Part shown: one piece after another, positions 28,694 to 36,456 of the stretch
How positions within the stretch are numbered: position 1 is the first letter of the stretch
Layout: each line of letters starts with the position of its first letter
NCBI RefSeq assembly: GCF_013141775.1
Contig: NZ_WHOB01000017.1
Span: 1-64,000, forward strand
Direction of reading: 5' to 3'
Source of the DNA: Paenibacillus phytohabitans
GTDB lineage: Bacteria > Bacillota > Bacilli > Paenibacillales > Paenibacillaceae
DNA length: 64,000 nt
The notes under the pieces: model-generated
What the model was told of the DNA's origin: nothing
Databases searched by the model: none
Seen by the model: only the letters and a program-made list of their open reading frames with translations
Program-made: the position numbers and the translations under genes

Positions 28694-29173
28694 TTATGAC
28701 AATCCGGCTTTGGTCAAGCCATATGCCGCATCAGATGAACCCGGTACGGTGGTGAAGCCCACGTTCACCCGGTTCCAGGCGTTAATCGCCATAACCGAGA
28801 AGGACAGATCGGAGATTTCCTGCTCCGACAGCTGTCCACGGACACGGTTATACAGCTCATCAGGCACGCCATGCTCCGGCAGCTTGGTCAGTACCTCCGT
28901 CCAGGCGAGTGCAGCCCGTTCACGCGGAGAGAACAGTGTTGATTCCCGCCAGATAGAGATGTGATAGAGACGCAGTTCACTCTCGCCGTTAATCTTGGCC
29001 TGCTTCACATGCATGTCCAGGCAGAAGCCGCAGCCGTTCATCTGTGAAGCCCGGATGGACACCAGATCTTCAATTTTCTCCTCAATAGAGCTGTTCTTCA
29101 AGGCCATGCTGAAATCGAGAAACTTCTTGAAAAGCTCCGGGGACTGCTGCATATAATTCACACGTTGTGCCAT
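28694..29173 (-). CDS. Carboxymuconolactone decarboxylase/AhpD-like protein
   Basis: 159 residues from the ATG at 29173 (AGGAGGAG upstream). The CMD/AhpD motif GCGFCLDMH gives Cys48, Cys51 and His55, a redox-active or peroxidase-type site. Small all-helical cytosolic protein. It is divergent from an ECF41-type sigma gene, and genes of this family are among the typical partners (COE genes) of ECF41 sigma factors. A matching TGTCACA promoter lies upstream, so it is the likely target. The substrate is unknown. Confidence 0.88.
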   Translation of the reverse strand: MAQRVNYMQQSPELFKKFLDFSMALKNSSIEEKIEDLVSIRASQMNGCGFCLDMHVKQAKINGESELRLYHISIWRESTLFSPRERAALAWTEVLTKLPEHGVPDELYNRVRGQLSEQEISDLSFSVMAINAWNRVNVGFTTVPGSSDAAYGLTKAGLS

Positions 29174-29275
29174 AACTATACTCCTCCTATTGGGCTGGTT
29201 GTTGTAGTTAAGGTCCGGTCCAGACATTGTCTTCCGCCTGGCGTTTTCCGGCCTTGTTCCGCCCTTCGGACATAT

Positions 29276-29302
29276 AACGAGACAGCTATTCGTTCTGTGA
29301 CA
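29276..29302 (-). promoter_or_regulatory. ECF41-type promoter for AhpD-like gene
   Basis: On the minus strand TGTCACA (29302-29296) is followed after exactly 16 nt by CGTT (29279-29276). The reported ECF41 target motif is TGTCACA-N16-CGTC. The leader to the ATG at 29173 would be about 95 nt. Confidence 0.65.
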
Positions 29303-29388
29303 ATGCAGCAGCAGATTTTTTGTCCGGCCCAGTTTTCGAACATACCTGCCATGAATATTAGGCACCTTCAAGCATCCCCGCTCTCTCC

Positions 29389-29415
29389 TGTCACACATCT
29401 CCCCTTTATTTTGTC
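29389..29415 (+). promoter_or_regulatory. ECF41-type promoter for the sigma gene
   Basis: TGTCACA (29389-29395), then 16 nt, then TGTC (29412-29415), one mismatch from CGTC in the -10. It points toward the sigma gene at 29476 and would allow autoregulation. Confidence 0.5.
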
Positions 29416-29475
29416 TACATTATAGCGATTATAGCGGAGTTAGAATGACTATATATAAGGATTGGAAGTGGCGTT

Positions 29476-30339
29476 ATGCAGGAGCTGTATGCCCAGTATA
29501 AGAACCTATTGTTTAAGCTTGCCTACCAGTTAACCGGATCAGCCGCCGATGCCGAGGATGCGGTTCAGGATGTGTTCCTGAAGGTGTATGATGTACCGCC
29601 GGAGCGGCTGGCCGAACCGAAAGCCTATCTGTGTAAAATGGTCACGAACCTCTGCCGGGATCTGCACAAATCTGCGCGCAGACAGCGGGAGGAATATTTC
29701 GGCGAATGGCTGCCCGAGCCTCTTGCCGGTACAGACGGGGATTCCATGGACTCCGTAGTTCAGGATGATCTCTTATCCTATGCTATGCTTGTCCTGCTGG
29801 AGCGGCTGACCCCTGCCGAGCGGGCCGTGTTTGTGCTGCGTGAGGCGCTGGGCTTTGAATATCAGGAGATTGCCGGACTGGTCGACAAAAGCGAACCGAA
29901 CTGCCGCAAGCTCTTCAGCCGGGCCAGTGCCAAGATGGGCCTCATCCCCGGGGAGCCTGTCCAGCCGGAGGCGGCTACAGAGGAATGGGTGCACGGGTTC
30001 CTGGCCGCCCTGAAGCAGGGCAACATGAACCAGATTCTGACGATGCTTGATCCGGCAGCCGAGTTGATCGCCGACGGAGGGGGCAAAGTACGCGCTGCTG
30101 CCGAACCGGTAGTCACCCGTGAGCTTGTAGCCCGCTTCCTGATGGGGCCTTTCCGCGGGGCAGCTATAATTAACGGTGAAGTGGCTATTGAAACCAGCCG
30201 GATTAACGGACAGCCCGGCCTGATCCTCCGCTCGGATGAAGGTATTCATACCATAGGACTTCTGCATATCCGGGACAATCTGATCCTTAATTTATACATT
30301 GTCCGCAATCCGGATAAGCTGCAGTATGCCGGGAAATAG
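29476..30339 (+). CDS. ECF41-family sigma factor with C-terminal SnoaL-like domain
   Basis: 287 residues. Sigma region 2 (about 5-68), a linker with WLPEP (78-82), region 4 (about 105-155), then a SnoaL/NTF2-like extension. All three ECF41 hallmarks are present: WLPEP, DGGGK (200-204, consensus DGGGR) and NPDKL (278-282). In this group the C-terminal extension replaces a separate anti-sigma factor and tunes activity. It directs RNA polymerase to TGTCACA promoters, found here before its own gene and the divergent AhpD-like gene. ATG behind GGAAGTGG. Confidence 0.92.
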   Translation: MQELYAQYKNLLFKLAYQLTGSAADAEDAVQDVFLKVYDVPPERLAEPKAYLCKMVTNLCRDLHKSARRQREEYFGEWLPEPLAGTDGDSMDSVVQDDLLSYAMLVLLERLTPAERAVFVLREALGFEYQEIAGLVDKSEPNCRKLFSRASAKMGLIPGEPVQPEAATEEWVHGFLAALKQGNMNQILTMLDPAAELIADGGGKVRAAAEPVVTRELVARFLMGPFRGAAIINGEVAIETSRINGQPGLILRSDEGIHTIGLLHIRDNLILNLYIVRNPDKLQYAGK

Positions 30340-30407
30340 AGCAGGCATCGGATTTCCGGAAGCCCCCGCCACCTGTAGACTCCAACTAGTAACGAACCCC
30401 GTTCAGG

Positions 30408-31151
30408 TCACGCATTGTCCGGTGCCTTCACGGTCACCCAGCCGTCAATCAGATAGGAACCGAAGAACCGTGATACCCCCGTGAACCCGGCCTCCCGCAG
30501 CAGCCGTTCCATCTCTTCGGCCGGAAGCGGATGCGAGGTCACGCCGAACGATTGCTCGAAGGCCTGCCACTGTTCTTGTTCAATGCCGTTACCCAGCATA
30601 TGCAGCCTCCAGCCTGCCATCTGAATCCGCCATGCGGGGGAAGCCGGCTCCCCGTTGATTGCGGAAAGACACAGCGGCGCTCCCGGCTTAAGCCGCCCGG
30701 CAATGGAACGGAGCAGCGCCAGCTTGTTCTCCCGCCCTTTCACAAAATGCAGCACCAGCATGCAGGCCGCAGCATCGTACTGTCTGCTACAATTCCAGGA
30801 ACCTATCTCCGTATGATACAGTCGCACTCTGTCCATCAGACCCGCTGCGCCAAGCCGCTGTTCAGCGGCCAGAAGCATTCCCTGCGAAGTATCCAGCCCG
30901 CTGAAGATCCAATCAGGATGCTTCCAGCCCAAACTCAGAATTTCCTGCCCTCCGCCAGCTCCAACAATCAGCAGCTCGGGATTCTCCCGCTTATCAAGCA
31001 AAGCTGTTATCAGCGTATCCATCAGATCATACTGCAGCTGATAGCCGGGGATTTTGCGGCTTATATTCTGAACATATTGATCCGCATCCGCCTGCTCCCA
31101 GGGACTGGCTGAGCTGACTGAGCTACCTGTACTGCTTATGCTGTCTTTCAT
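30408..31151 (-). CDS. Class I SAM-dependent methyltransferase
   Basis: 247 residues; ATG behind GGAGGGG. Motif I is LLIVGAGGGQEIL (about 60-72), motif II-like SGLDTSQGMLLAAEQRLG binds the SAM ribose, and the post-I region reads YDAAACMLVLHFVKG. Overall a UbiE/MenG-like small-molecule methyltransferase fold. The substrate is unknown and there is no pathway neighbour. It converges on the ECF sigma gene with a 68-bp gap and no clear terminator. A perfect inverted repeat lies in its upstream region. Confidence 0.85.
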   Translation of the reverse strand: MKDSISSTGSSVSSASPWEQADADQYVQNISRKIPGYQLQYDLMDTLITALLDKRENPELLIVGAGGGQEILSLGWKHPDWIFSGLDTSQGMLLAAEQRLGAAGLMDRVRLYHTEIGSWNCSRQYDAAACMLVLHFVKGRENKLALLRSIAGRLKPGAPLCLSAINGEPASPAWRIQMAGWRLHMLGNGIEQEQWQAFEQSFGVTSHPLPAEEMERLLREAGFTGVSRFFGSYLIDGWVTVKAPDNA

Positions 31152-31201
31152 TACATCCCCTCCGGAATCGGCTCTCTGACCGGAACAGGCCGGTCAACCC
31201 C

Positions 31202-31225
31202 GATAATGAATATTGGTTCATTATC
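31202..31225. promoter_or_regulatory. Inverted repeat upstream of methyltransferase gene
   Basis: GATAATGAA (31202-31210) and TTCATTATC (31217-31225) are perfect 9-bp arms around 6 nt, 51 bp upstream of the methyltransferase ATG. The GATAAT/ATTATC ends recall Fur boxes, but the centre is too long for the 7-1-7 Fur pattern. Candidate operator. Confidence 0.45.
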
Positions 31226-31394
31226 AAGGCTGCACCCCGAAACCGCCATCCCACATAGCTGGGATTTGTCAGGTCCGCTCATACCAGTACCCCGGAATAC
31301 CCGAGTTAGATTGTTAAGTTCAGTCTATGTAACGGGTGAATCAGGCTGGAGCTTTGGAGCTTATGTTACTTTTAAAGCGAACTCGCCTTGCTCC

Positions 31395-31745
31395 AAGGGC
31401 ACTAATGCCCCTTGTTTCCTCCTTTGGCCGGCATCCGGTGGAATCACAGGGGTTTTATCCCTTCGGTTTTTGCATACATCGGGCTCGTTTACCCTCTCGT
31501 TGGCACATTGTACTCGGTTTTTCGCATACATTCGGCTCGTCTACCCTATCGTTGGCACATTGTACTCGGTTTTTCGCATACATCGGGCCCGTTTACCCTC
31601 TCGTCGGCACAATGTGCTCGGTTTTTCGCATACATTCGCTCCGTCTAGCCTATCGTTGGCACATTGTATTCGGTTTTTCGTGTACATTCAGTTCACCCCG
31701 TACCGCCCACTTTCAGCGGAATTAGAGGGTTTCAGCGGGTACCAT
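31395..31745. repeat. Second hairpin/52-bp repeat array
   Basis: The left part (31395-31465) and right edge (31698-31735) contain the same hairpin modules as the array at 1-760 (AAGGGCACTAATGCCCCTT-like and CCGCCCACTTTCAGCGG). Between them a different unit repeats five times with CGG anchors at 31464, 31515, 31567, 31619 and 31671, a period of 51-52 bp. The 52-bp period breaks any reading frame, so this is not a gene. It fills most of the 688-bp gap between the methyltransferase and amidohydrolase genes. Confidence 0.85.
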
Positions 31746-31761
31746 AATTTCCTACATAAAG

Positions 31762-31788
31762 AAAAAAAAGACACCGGTTAAGTGTCTT
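31762..31788 (-). terminator. Terminator of amidohydrolase gene
   Basis: AAGACAC (31769-31775) pairs with GTGTCTT (31782-31788); on the minus strand TTTTTTTTC follows. Confidence 0.8.
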
Positions 31789-31838
31789 AAAGTCTTTGAC
31801 ATCTATCTATGCAATTCGCCCAGCCTGCAAGCCATCTG

Positions 31839-33068
31839 TCAGGACCCGGCCAACACCGCCAGCACCGTTTCCAGCACCACATTCACGCCCATCTCACATT
31901 CTTCATAAGAAGTGAGCTCTTCCTCGCAATGGCTTTTCCCCTTCACACTGGGTACAAAAATCATCGCCGACGGCAGGAATCCGGCCACGAATTGGGCATC
32001 ATGCCCCGCTCCGCTGGCCATCTTCTTGCTGCTGTAGCCCAGCTTCTGCGCCGATTGCTCCACCAGGGCACAGACCTCCCGATCGAACCATACGGTATCG
32101 CGTCCCCACAGCTTCGTCTTCGACACACTACACTCCAGTAGCTCCTCAGGCAGACCGTTAATAATCGCTTCTACTTCACGGACAATATCCATATCCTTAT
32201 GTCGGGCTTCCACGGTGAAGATCACCTTGTTCGGAATAACAGTATGAATATTAGGCAGCACGTTCATTCTGCCCATGGTATAGACCAGCTCGGAGTCCAG
32301 TACAGCCAGCTTCCGCCGCAGCTCCGTAATAATATCTGTAGCGGCAAAAAGCGCATCCCTACGCATATCCATCGGCGTGGTGCCCGCATGGTCCGATTCG
32401 CCTGTCACTTCAATTTCATAACAGGCCATCCCGACAACACAGTCGACCAGGCCGATCTTGAGATTCTCTCTCTCCAGCACAGGCCCCTGCTCGATATGCA
32501 GCTCCAGATAAGCCGTTGCTTCCCTGATCCGGTTCTCCGCATCGCCCGCATAGCCGCTGGCCTGCAGCGCTTCACCGAAGGTTGTACCCTCCGGGTCCTT
32601 CTTCTTCAGCATCTCCGCCTTGTCGAACTTGCCGGCCAAGACACCTGAAGCCATCATCGACGGCTCGAAGCGGGCTCCCTCTTCATTGGTGAAGTTCATC
32701 ACTGTTATTGGCAAGCGAGGCTTAATGCCGTGGTCGACCAGGGTTCTTACCACTTCCAAACCCGCGATTACACCGAGCACCCCATCGAATCTGCCGCCTT
32801 TCTTGACAGTATCCAGATGCGATCCGATCACTACGGGCGGGCCTTCTTCGCTGCCGGCAAGTGTGGCATACATATTTCCCATGTCATCTACCTTCACAGC
32901 CATTCCCAACTCAACACAACAGGAAGTGAAATAGCCCCGCACCTGCACATCCTGCTCCGACAGCGATAACCGGGTGACCCCGTTATTGTCCGTCCGCCCG
33001 AAATCGGCGAATGACTCGATCGTATTCTTCAATCTCTCACCGTTCACGAATATCTGCTGCAGCTGCAT
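31839..33068 (-). CDS. M20-family N-carbamoyl-L-amino-acid hydrolase / allantoate amidohydrolase
   Basis: 409 residues from the ATG at 33068 (GGAGG 9 nt upstream). Metal-site motifs of the AllC/AmaB/HyuC group are visible: GSHLDTVKKGGRFDG (His and bridging Asp), NEEGARFEPSMMAS, LELHIEQGP, the lid-domain DHAGTTPMDMRRDA and the C-terminal PSVKGKSHCEEE. These dinuclear metal enzymes cleave carbamoyl groups from N-carbamoyl amino acids or allantoate, releasing ammonia. No hydantoinase or allantoin genes are adjacent, so the exact substrate is open. Monocistronic with its own terminator. Confidence 0.88.
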   Translation of the reverse strand: MQLQQIFVNGERLKNTIESFADFGRTDNNGVTRLSLSEQDVQVRGYFTSCCVELGMAVKVDDMGNMYATLAGSEEGPPVVIGSHLDTVKKGGRFDGVLGVIAGLEVVRTLVDHGIKPRLPITVMNFTNEEGARFEPSMMASGVLAGKFDKAEMLKKKDPEGTTFGEALQASGYAGDAENRIREATAYLELHIEQGPVLERENLKIGLVDCVVGMACYEIEVTGESDHAGTTPMDMRRDALFAATDIITELRRKLAVLDSELVYTMGRMNVLPNIHTVIPNKVIFTVEARHKDMDIVREVEAIINGLPEELLECSVSKTKLWGRDTVWFDREVCALVEQSAQKLGYSSKKMASGAGHDAQFVAGFLPSAMIFVPSVKGKSHCEEELTSYEECEMGVNVVLETVLAVLAGS

Positions 33069-33259
33069 GGCCTTGTTCCTCCGTTTCAAACGATCTTGGA
33101 ATTATTGCTTTCTATATATGTTATACCATTCTGTATTATTTTCATTTTACAGACTGTAATAATTTTTTTTGGTTTTGTTCACGTTATGTTATAACGCGAT
33201 TGGGGAAGTCTGATAGAATATGAGCTGGTAGGAAGCATAATTTGAGAGGAGCTAAGCAT

Positions 33260-34135
33260 ATGAATACCCTTTTGCGCAGCAGCACAGCCGAAGCTGTGAT
33301 CAGTTCACTCGGAGCCGAGCTGATCAGCTTCAGAAGAACGGATACGGAGACCGAATATATGTGGAGCGGGGATGCCGCCTATTGGACAGGCCGTTCACCG
33401 GTACTGTTCCCTATTATCGGCGCGGCCACTGGGGGCGAGATCAAAGCGGACGGGCAGGCGTACAAAATTGCCAATCACGGCTTCGCCAGACGCAGTGAGT
33501 TCACACTGCAGGAGGCGAGCGATACCCAGGCGGTCTTCCGGCTCTCGCATAGTGAGAGCACTTTGGCAGTCTACCCGTACAAATTCAACCTGTTCCTCAC
33601 CTATATCCTGAGCGGAAGCACCCTCGAGATCAGCTACCGTGTGGAAAATACAGATGAACAGGAAATCTTCTTCCAGCTCGGCACCCATCCTGCATTCAAT
33701 TGCCCGATTGACGGAGAGGGCAGCTTCGCAGATTATTATCTTGAATTCGGACAGCAGGAGCGTCTGGAACGCTTGTTCTTGAACAAAACAGGCCAGCTGA
33801 TTAACGGTAAAAGCGACCCTATGCTAGGAGACGGAAACATTCTGCCGCTGAACCATGAGATGTTCGAGCATGACGCACTCGTCTTCAAGAATGTAAGCTC
33901 GCAGTCTGTAGCGCTGAAGAGCAAGCTGTCTGCCAAAAGCGTAAGCGTAGCTTACCACAACTTCCCCGATCTCGGGATCTGGCAGCCGAAGAACGCACCG
34001 TTCCTGTGCATCGAGCCTTGGCATGGTGTAGCAGACAGTGAAGGCTTCACCGGAGAAATCCGGGACAAAGCGGGAGTCATCTCCCTGCCGCTGGGCGGCC
34101 AGTCTACAAGCTCGCTTACGATTACGTTCAATTAA
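33260..34135 (+). CDS. Aldose 1-epimerase family protein (LacX-like)
   Basis: 291 residues from the ATG at 33260 behind GAGAGGAG. It has the galactose-mutarotase beta-sandwich signatures: FPIIGAATGGEI, the catalytic His in NHGFARRSEF (about residues 74-83), THPAFNCP with the second His, and the Glu in CIEPWHGVAD. It interconverts anomers of a hexose or hexose phosphate in the cytosol. The LacX subgroup is often linked to sugar operons, but here it stands alone between a divergent amidohydrolase and a terminator. Confidence 0.88.
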   Translation: MNTLLRSSTAEAVISSLGAELISFRRTDTETEYMWSGDAAYWTGRSPVLFPIIGAATGGEIKADGQAYKIANHGFARRSEFTLQEASDTQAVFRLSHSESTLAVYPYKFNLFLTYILSGSTLEISYRVENTDEQEIFFQLGTHPAFNCPIDGEGSFADYYLEFGQQERLERLFLNKTGQLINGKSDPMLGDGNILPLNHEMFEHDALVFKNVSSQSVALKSKLSAKSVSVAYHNFPDLGIWQPKNAPFLCIEPWHGVADSEGFTGEIRDKAGVISLPLGGQSTSSLTITFN

Positions 34136-34171
34136 CCGATTGTTGCTCCACCGTTCCTTGAAGAATATGAA

Positions 34172-34210
34172 GGCCGCAGCCGCCCGCCCTAACGGGACTG
34201 CGGCTTTTTT
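34172..34210 (+). terminator. Terminator of epimerase gene
   Basis: GCCGCAG (34173-34179) pairs with CTGCGGC (34198-34204), followed by TTTTTT. Confidence 0.85.
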
Positions 34211-34264
34211 GAAATATAAGAATTTATATGTTTCACGCTATAAATTATCCTTCTATTTCTCGCT

Positions 34265-34354
34265 GAAACGGTACCGTCCTTTAAAAGGACGGCAAAGCCG
34301 TTTCCACTTGTGTCAAATTATAATCCATATCCTGTGCTTACGGCGGCAGGCCGT
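34265..34354 (+). ncRNA. Structured RNA-like leader before exopolysaccharide genes
   Basis: GAAACGG (34265-34271) pairs perfectly with CCGTTTC (34298-34304) and encloses CCGTCC (34274-34279) paired with GGACGG (34287-34292). The asymmetric junction is TA on one side and CAAAG on the other. A later segment, GGCCGTCC (34349-34354 and the two bases before), can pair with GGACGGC (34287-34293), which would break the inner stem, so two exclusive folds are possible. GGCAAAGCC recalls the GCAAAGCC of c-di-GMP-I riboswitches, but the GNRA-capped partner stem is missing. It lies 110-200 nt upstream of the first glycosyltransferase gene. The rest of the 329-bp gap (34136-34464) holds only the terminator and AT-rich sequence. 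Confidence 0.45.
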
Positions 34355-34464
34355 CCAATAAGTAAACTAAAGTAGTATATACAACCTTTTACTGCCAATA
34401 GTAAGCTTAAGGTAGTTAATTCACTACACATAGAATGGGAGAAATGGATAAGGGAGTGGAGTAT

Positions 34465-35370
34465 ATGCAAGGATTGTCAGTGGCTATCTGCACGAGGAAC
34501 CGGGTACAGGACCTGACACGGTGCATTCATTCTATAACTAAACAAGACATAGGCAGGACATACCCCATTGAGGTCATACTTATAGATGACGGCGAAATAC
34601 CAGCCCGTGTACTTACTGAATTTGAAGCTTTACTTACCGGATGCGGTTATCCTTTGACTTATTTCAGCAAGACGGACCGGGGATTATGGCTGTCCCGGAT
34701 CAAGGCAGTGGAACTGTCCACCATGGACAAAATCCTCTTCCTGGATGATGACGTCGAAATCCCCGCTCACTACCTGTCTACCTTGATTCAAACCTACGAT
34801 GATTATCCTAACTGCGCAGGAGTCGGCGGTATCGCCATCGGGATGCGGAACAGCTTCCTTGGAACCATCCGCTGCCTGCTGTCCTTCCAGCAATCCCTGT
34901 CGAGCGGCAAGCTCTCCTTAAGCGGTCAAGCCGGGTCCATGTACAACTGGCATAAAGCCCGGAAGATTTTCAAGACTGAATTCCAGCACGGCTGCAACAT
35001 GTCATTCAAAAAAGCGGCAATCCAGGACCTGAAGCCCGTCCCTTGGCTAACCAGCTACAGCGTCGGCGAAGATATTCTCATGTCCCGCATTGCCCGGAGC
35101 TCCGGCCCTTTGTATATCAACCCTGAGCTCAAGCTGCTGCATCATGAATCCCCGGCCTCCCGGGACAATCTCGAGGATGTCGCCTATACCCGGGTGCTGA
35201 ATCATGTGCATCTGCTCAAGGATAAACGATCGGGCCCCATCGGCTATCTCGCCCTGATGTGGACCACGCTCTACCTCATTCTCCGCGAGCAGCCCAAGAA
35301 GAATGTCGCCGCTATCAAAGGCTATAAGAAAGGGCTGAAGGAGATCTTCAACAGCCAGACCGCCGGGTAA
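34465..35370 (+). CDS. Family 2 glycosyltransferase
   Basis: 301 residues from the ATG at 34465 (AGGGAGTGGAG upstream); an earlier in-frame ATG at 34435 lacks a site. GT-A fold: AICTRNRVQDLTRCIHSI at the N-terminus, VILIDDGE near residue 40 and the metal-binding DDD in FLDDDVEIP (94-96). No membrane helices. It transfers a sugar from a nucleotide donor to a lipid-linked or polymer acceptor at the inner face of the membrane. First gene of the exopolysaccharide cluster. Confidence 0.9.
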   Translation: MQGLSVAICTRNRVQDLTRCIHSITKQDIGRTYPIEVILIDDGEIPARVLTEFEALLTGCGYPLTYFSKTDRGLWLSRIKAVELSTMDKILFLDDDVEIPAHYLSTLIQTYDDYPNCAGVGGIAIGMRNSFLGTIRCLLSFQQSLSSGKLSLSGQAGSMYNWHKARKIFKTEFQHGCNMSFKKAAIQDLKPVPWLTSYSVGEDILMSRIARSSGPLYINPELKLLHHESPASRDNLEDVAYTRVLNHVHLLKDKRSGPIGYLALMWTTLYLILREQPKKNVAAIKGYKKGLKEIFNSQTAG

Positions 35371-35400
35371 TCCGTCAAAACTCAGGAAGGGAGTGGAGTT

Positions 35401-36456
35401 ATGAGTGTAAGCATTGTAGTTCCCATGTACAATTTAGAGCGTTATGTGGCTCCATTGCTGGATTCACTCCTGGACCAGAGCGAGAAGCGCTTCGAAGTGA
35501 TTATGGTCGACGACGGTTCTACGGACCGTACGTACGAGGTGGCCGAAGCGATTCTGGCGCGGCATCCCATCCTGAGAGCCAAGCTGATCCGCACGGCCAA
35601 TGCCGGAGTGAGCGCCGCCAGAAACACCGGGCTTGCAGCAGCGAGCGGCGATTATGTGCTGTTCCTGGACGGGGATGATTATATCGCCAGCGGGCTGGTG
35701 CAGAGCATTGAAGCCCATACCTGGAGCGCTGCTCCGGATATTCTCTGCTGGGGTTACAGTCTGGTCCGCGAAGATAAGTCCACCATTGTAAACTTCACTT
35801 CAGCGGCAAGCGACACTACGGGGAGCGAAGCGCTGAAGAATATTTTTGTGCATAAAAGCCTCAGAATCTGGACCGGCAGCATCGCCTTCAAACGGACCTT
35901 TCTGCTGGAGAACGGCATCCGCTACACCGAGCGCTGCGTGAACGGGGAAGATCAGGAATTCATCTACAAAGCGTTATCGCGGGCCTCGCGGGCCATATCC
36001 ATTCCGGATGTGCTGTCCTTCTATCTGCAGAGAACCTCCTCCATCTCCAATACGTATAACGTGAACAAATTCGACATGGTCGATGCATTCAAGCGGGTGG
36101 CTGATTATTTCAGAGCCCATCCCTTTGACGGGACACCTGAGATATCCGAATTGCTGCTGAACCGGGAGCTGACCGAGAACTACTTTTACAATCTGAAGAC
36201 CTGTCTGAACGGCACTGCGGGAATGGATGTCAGGCGCCTGCTTCAGGATATGGATGCCCGTTATCCCGGACTTCCCCAGGAGATGCGGCCGATCATACGA
36301 GAGTACCAGGGGGACGACCGCCAGCTCGCGCTGCAGATCAGAGCCTTCTTAATCTCCCCGTCCTTGTACGGAGCGCTGATTGTTATCGACAGAAACTGGG
36401 TCCAATTCAAACATAAGCTCAAAACCGTGATGGGCAGAAAGGAAATCAAGATATGA
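35401..36456 (+). CDS. Family 2 glycosyltransferase
   Basis: 351 residues; ATG behind GGGAGTGG, 30 bp after the previous gene. GT-A signatures VSIVVPMYNLERYVAPLLDSLLDQS and VDDGSTDRT, and DGD at 90-92 (LFLDGDDYI). The catalytic-base segment NGEDQEFIYKAL is near residue 181. The C-terminal third is a helical extension. It belongs to the EpsJ/CpsI type of capsule/EPS transferases. It overlaps the next gene by 4 bp (ATGA). Confidence 0.92.
   Translation: MSVSIVVPMYNLERYVAPLLDSLLDQSEKRFEVIMVDDGSTDRTYEVAEAILARHPILRAKLIRTANAGVSAARNTGLAAASGDYVLFLDGDDYIASGLVQSIEAHTWSAAPDILCWGYSLVREDKSTIVNFTSAASDTTGSEALKNIFVHKSLRIWTGSIAFKRTFLLENGIRYTERCVNGEDQEFIYKALSRASRAISIPDVLSFYLQRTSSISNTYNVNKFDMVDAFKRVADYFRAHPFDGTPEISELLLNRELTENYFYNLKTCLNGTAGMDVRRLLQDMDARYPGLPQEMRPIIREYQGDDRQLALQIRAFLISPSLYGALIVIDRNWVQFKHKLKTVMGRKEIKI

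Noticed and set aside
31202..31225. Classical Fur box
   Set aside because: The GATAAT/ATTATC halves are separated by 12 nt instead of the compact 7-1-7 layout.
31206..31781. Plus-strand frame of 191 codons
   Set aside because: It runs through the repeat array, has no ribosome binding site and no recognisable domain.
34265..34304. Canonical c-di-GMP-I riboswitch
   Set aside because: Only the GCAAAGCC-like segment matches; the GCAAACC side and GNRA-capped stem are missing, so it is listed only as a structured candidate.
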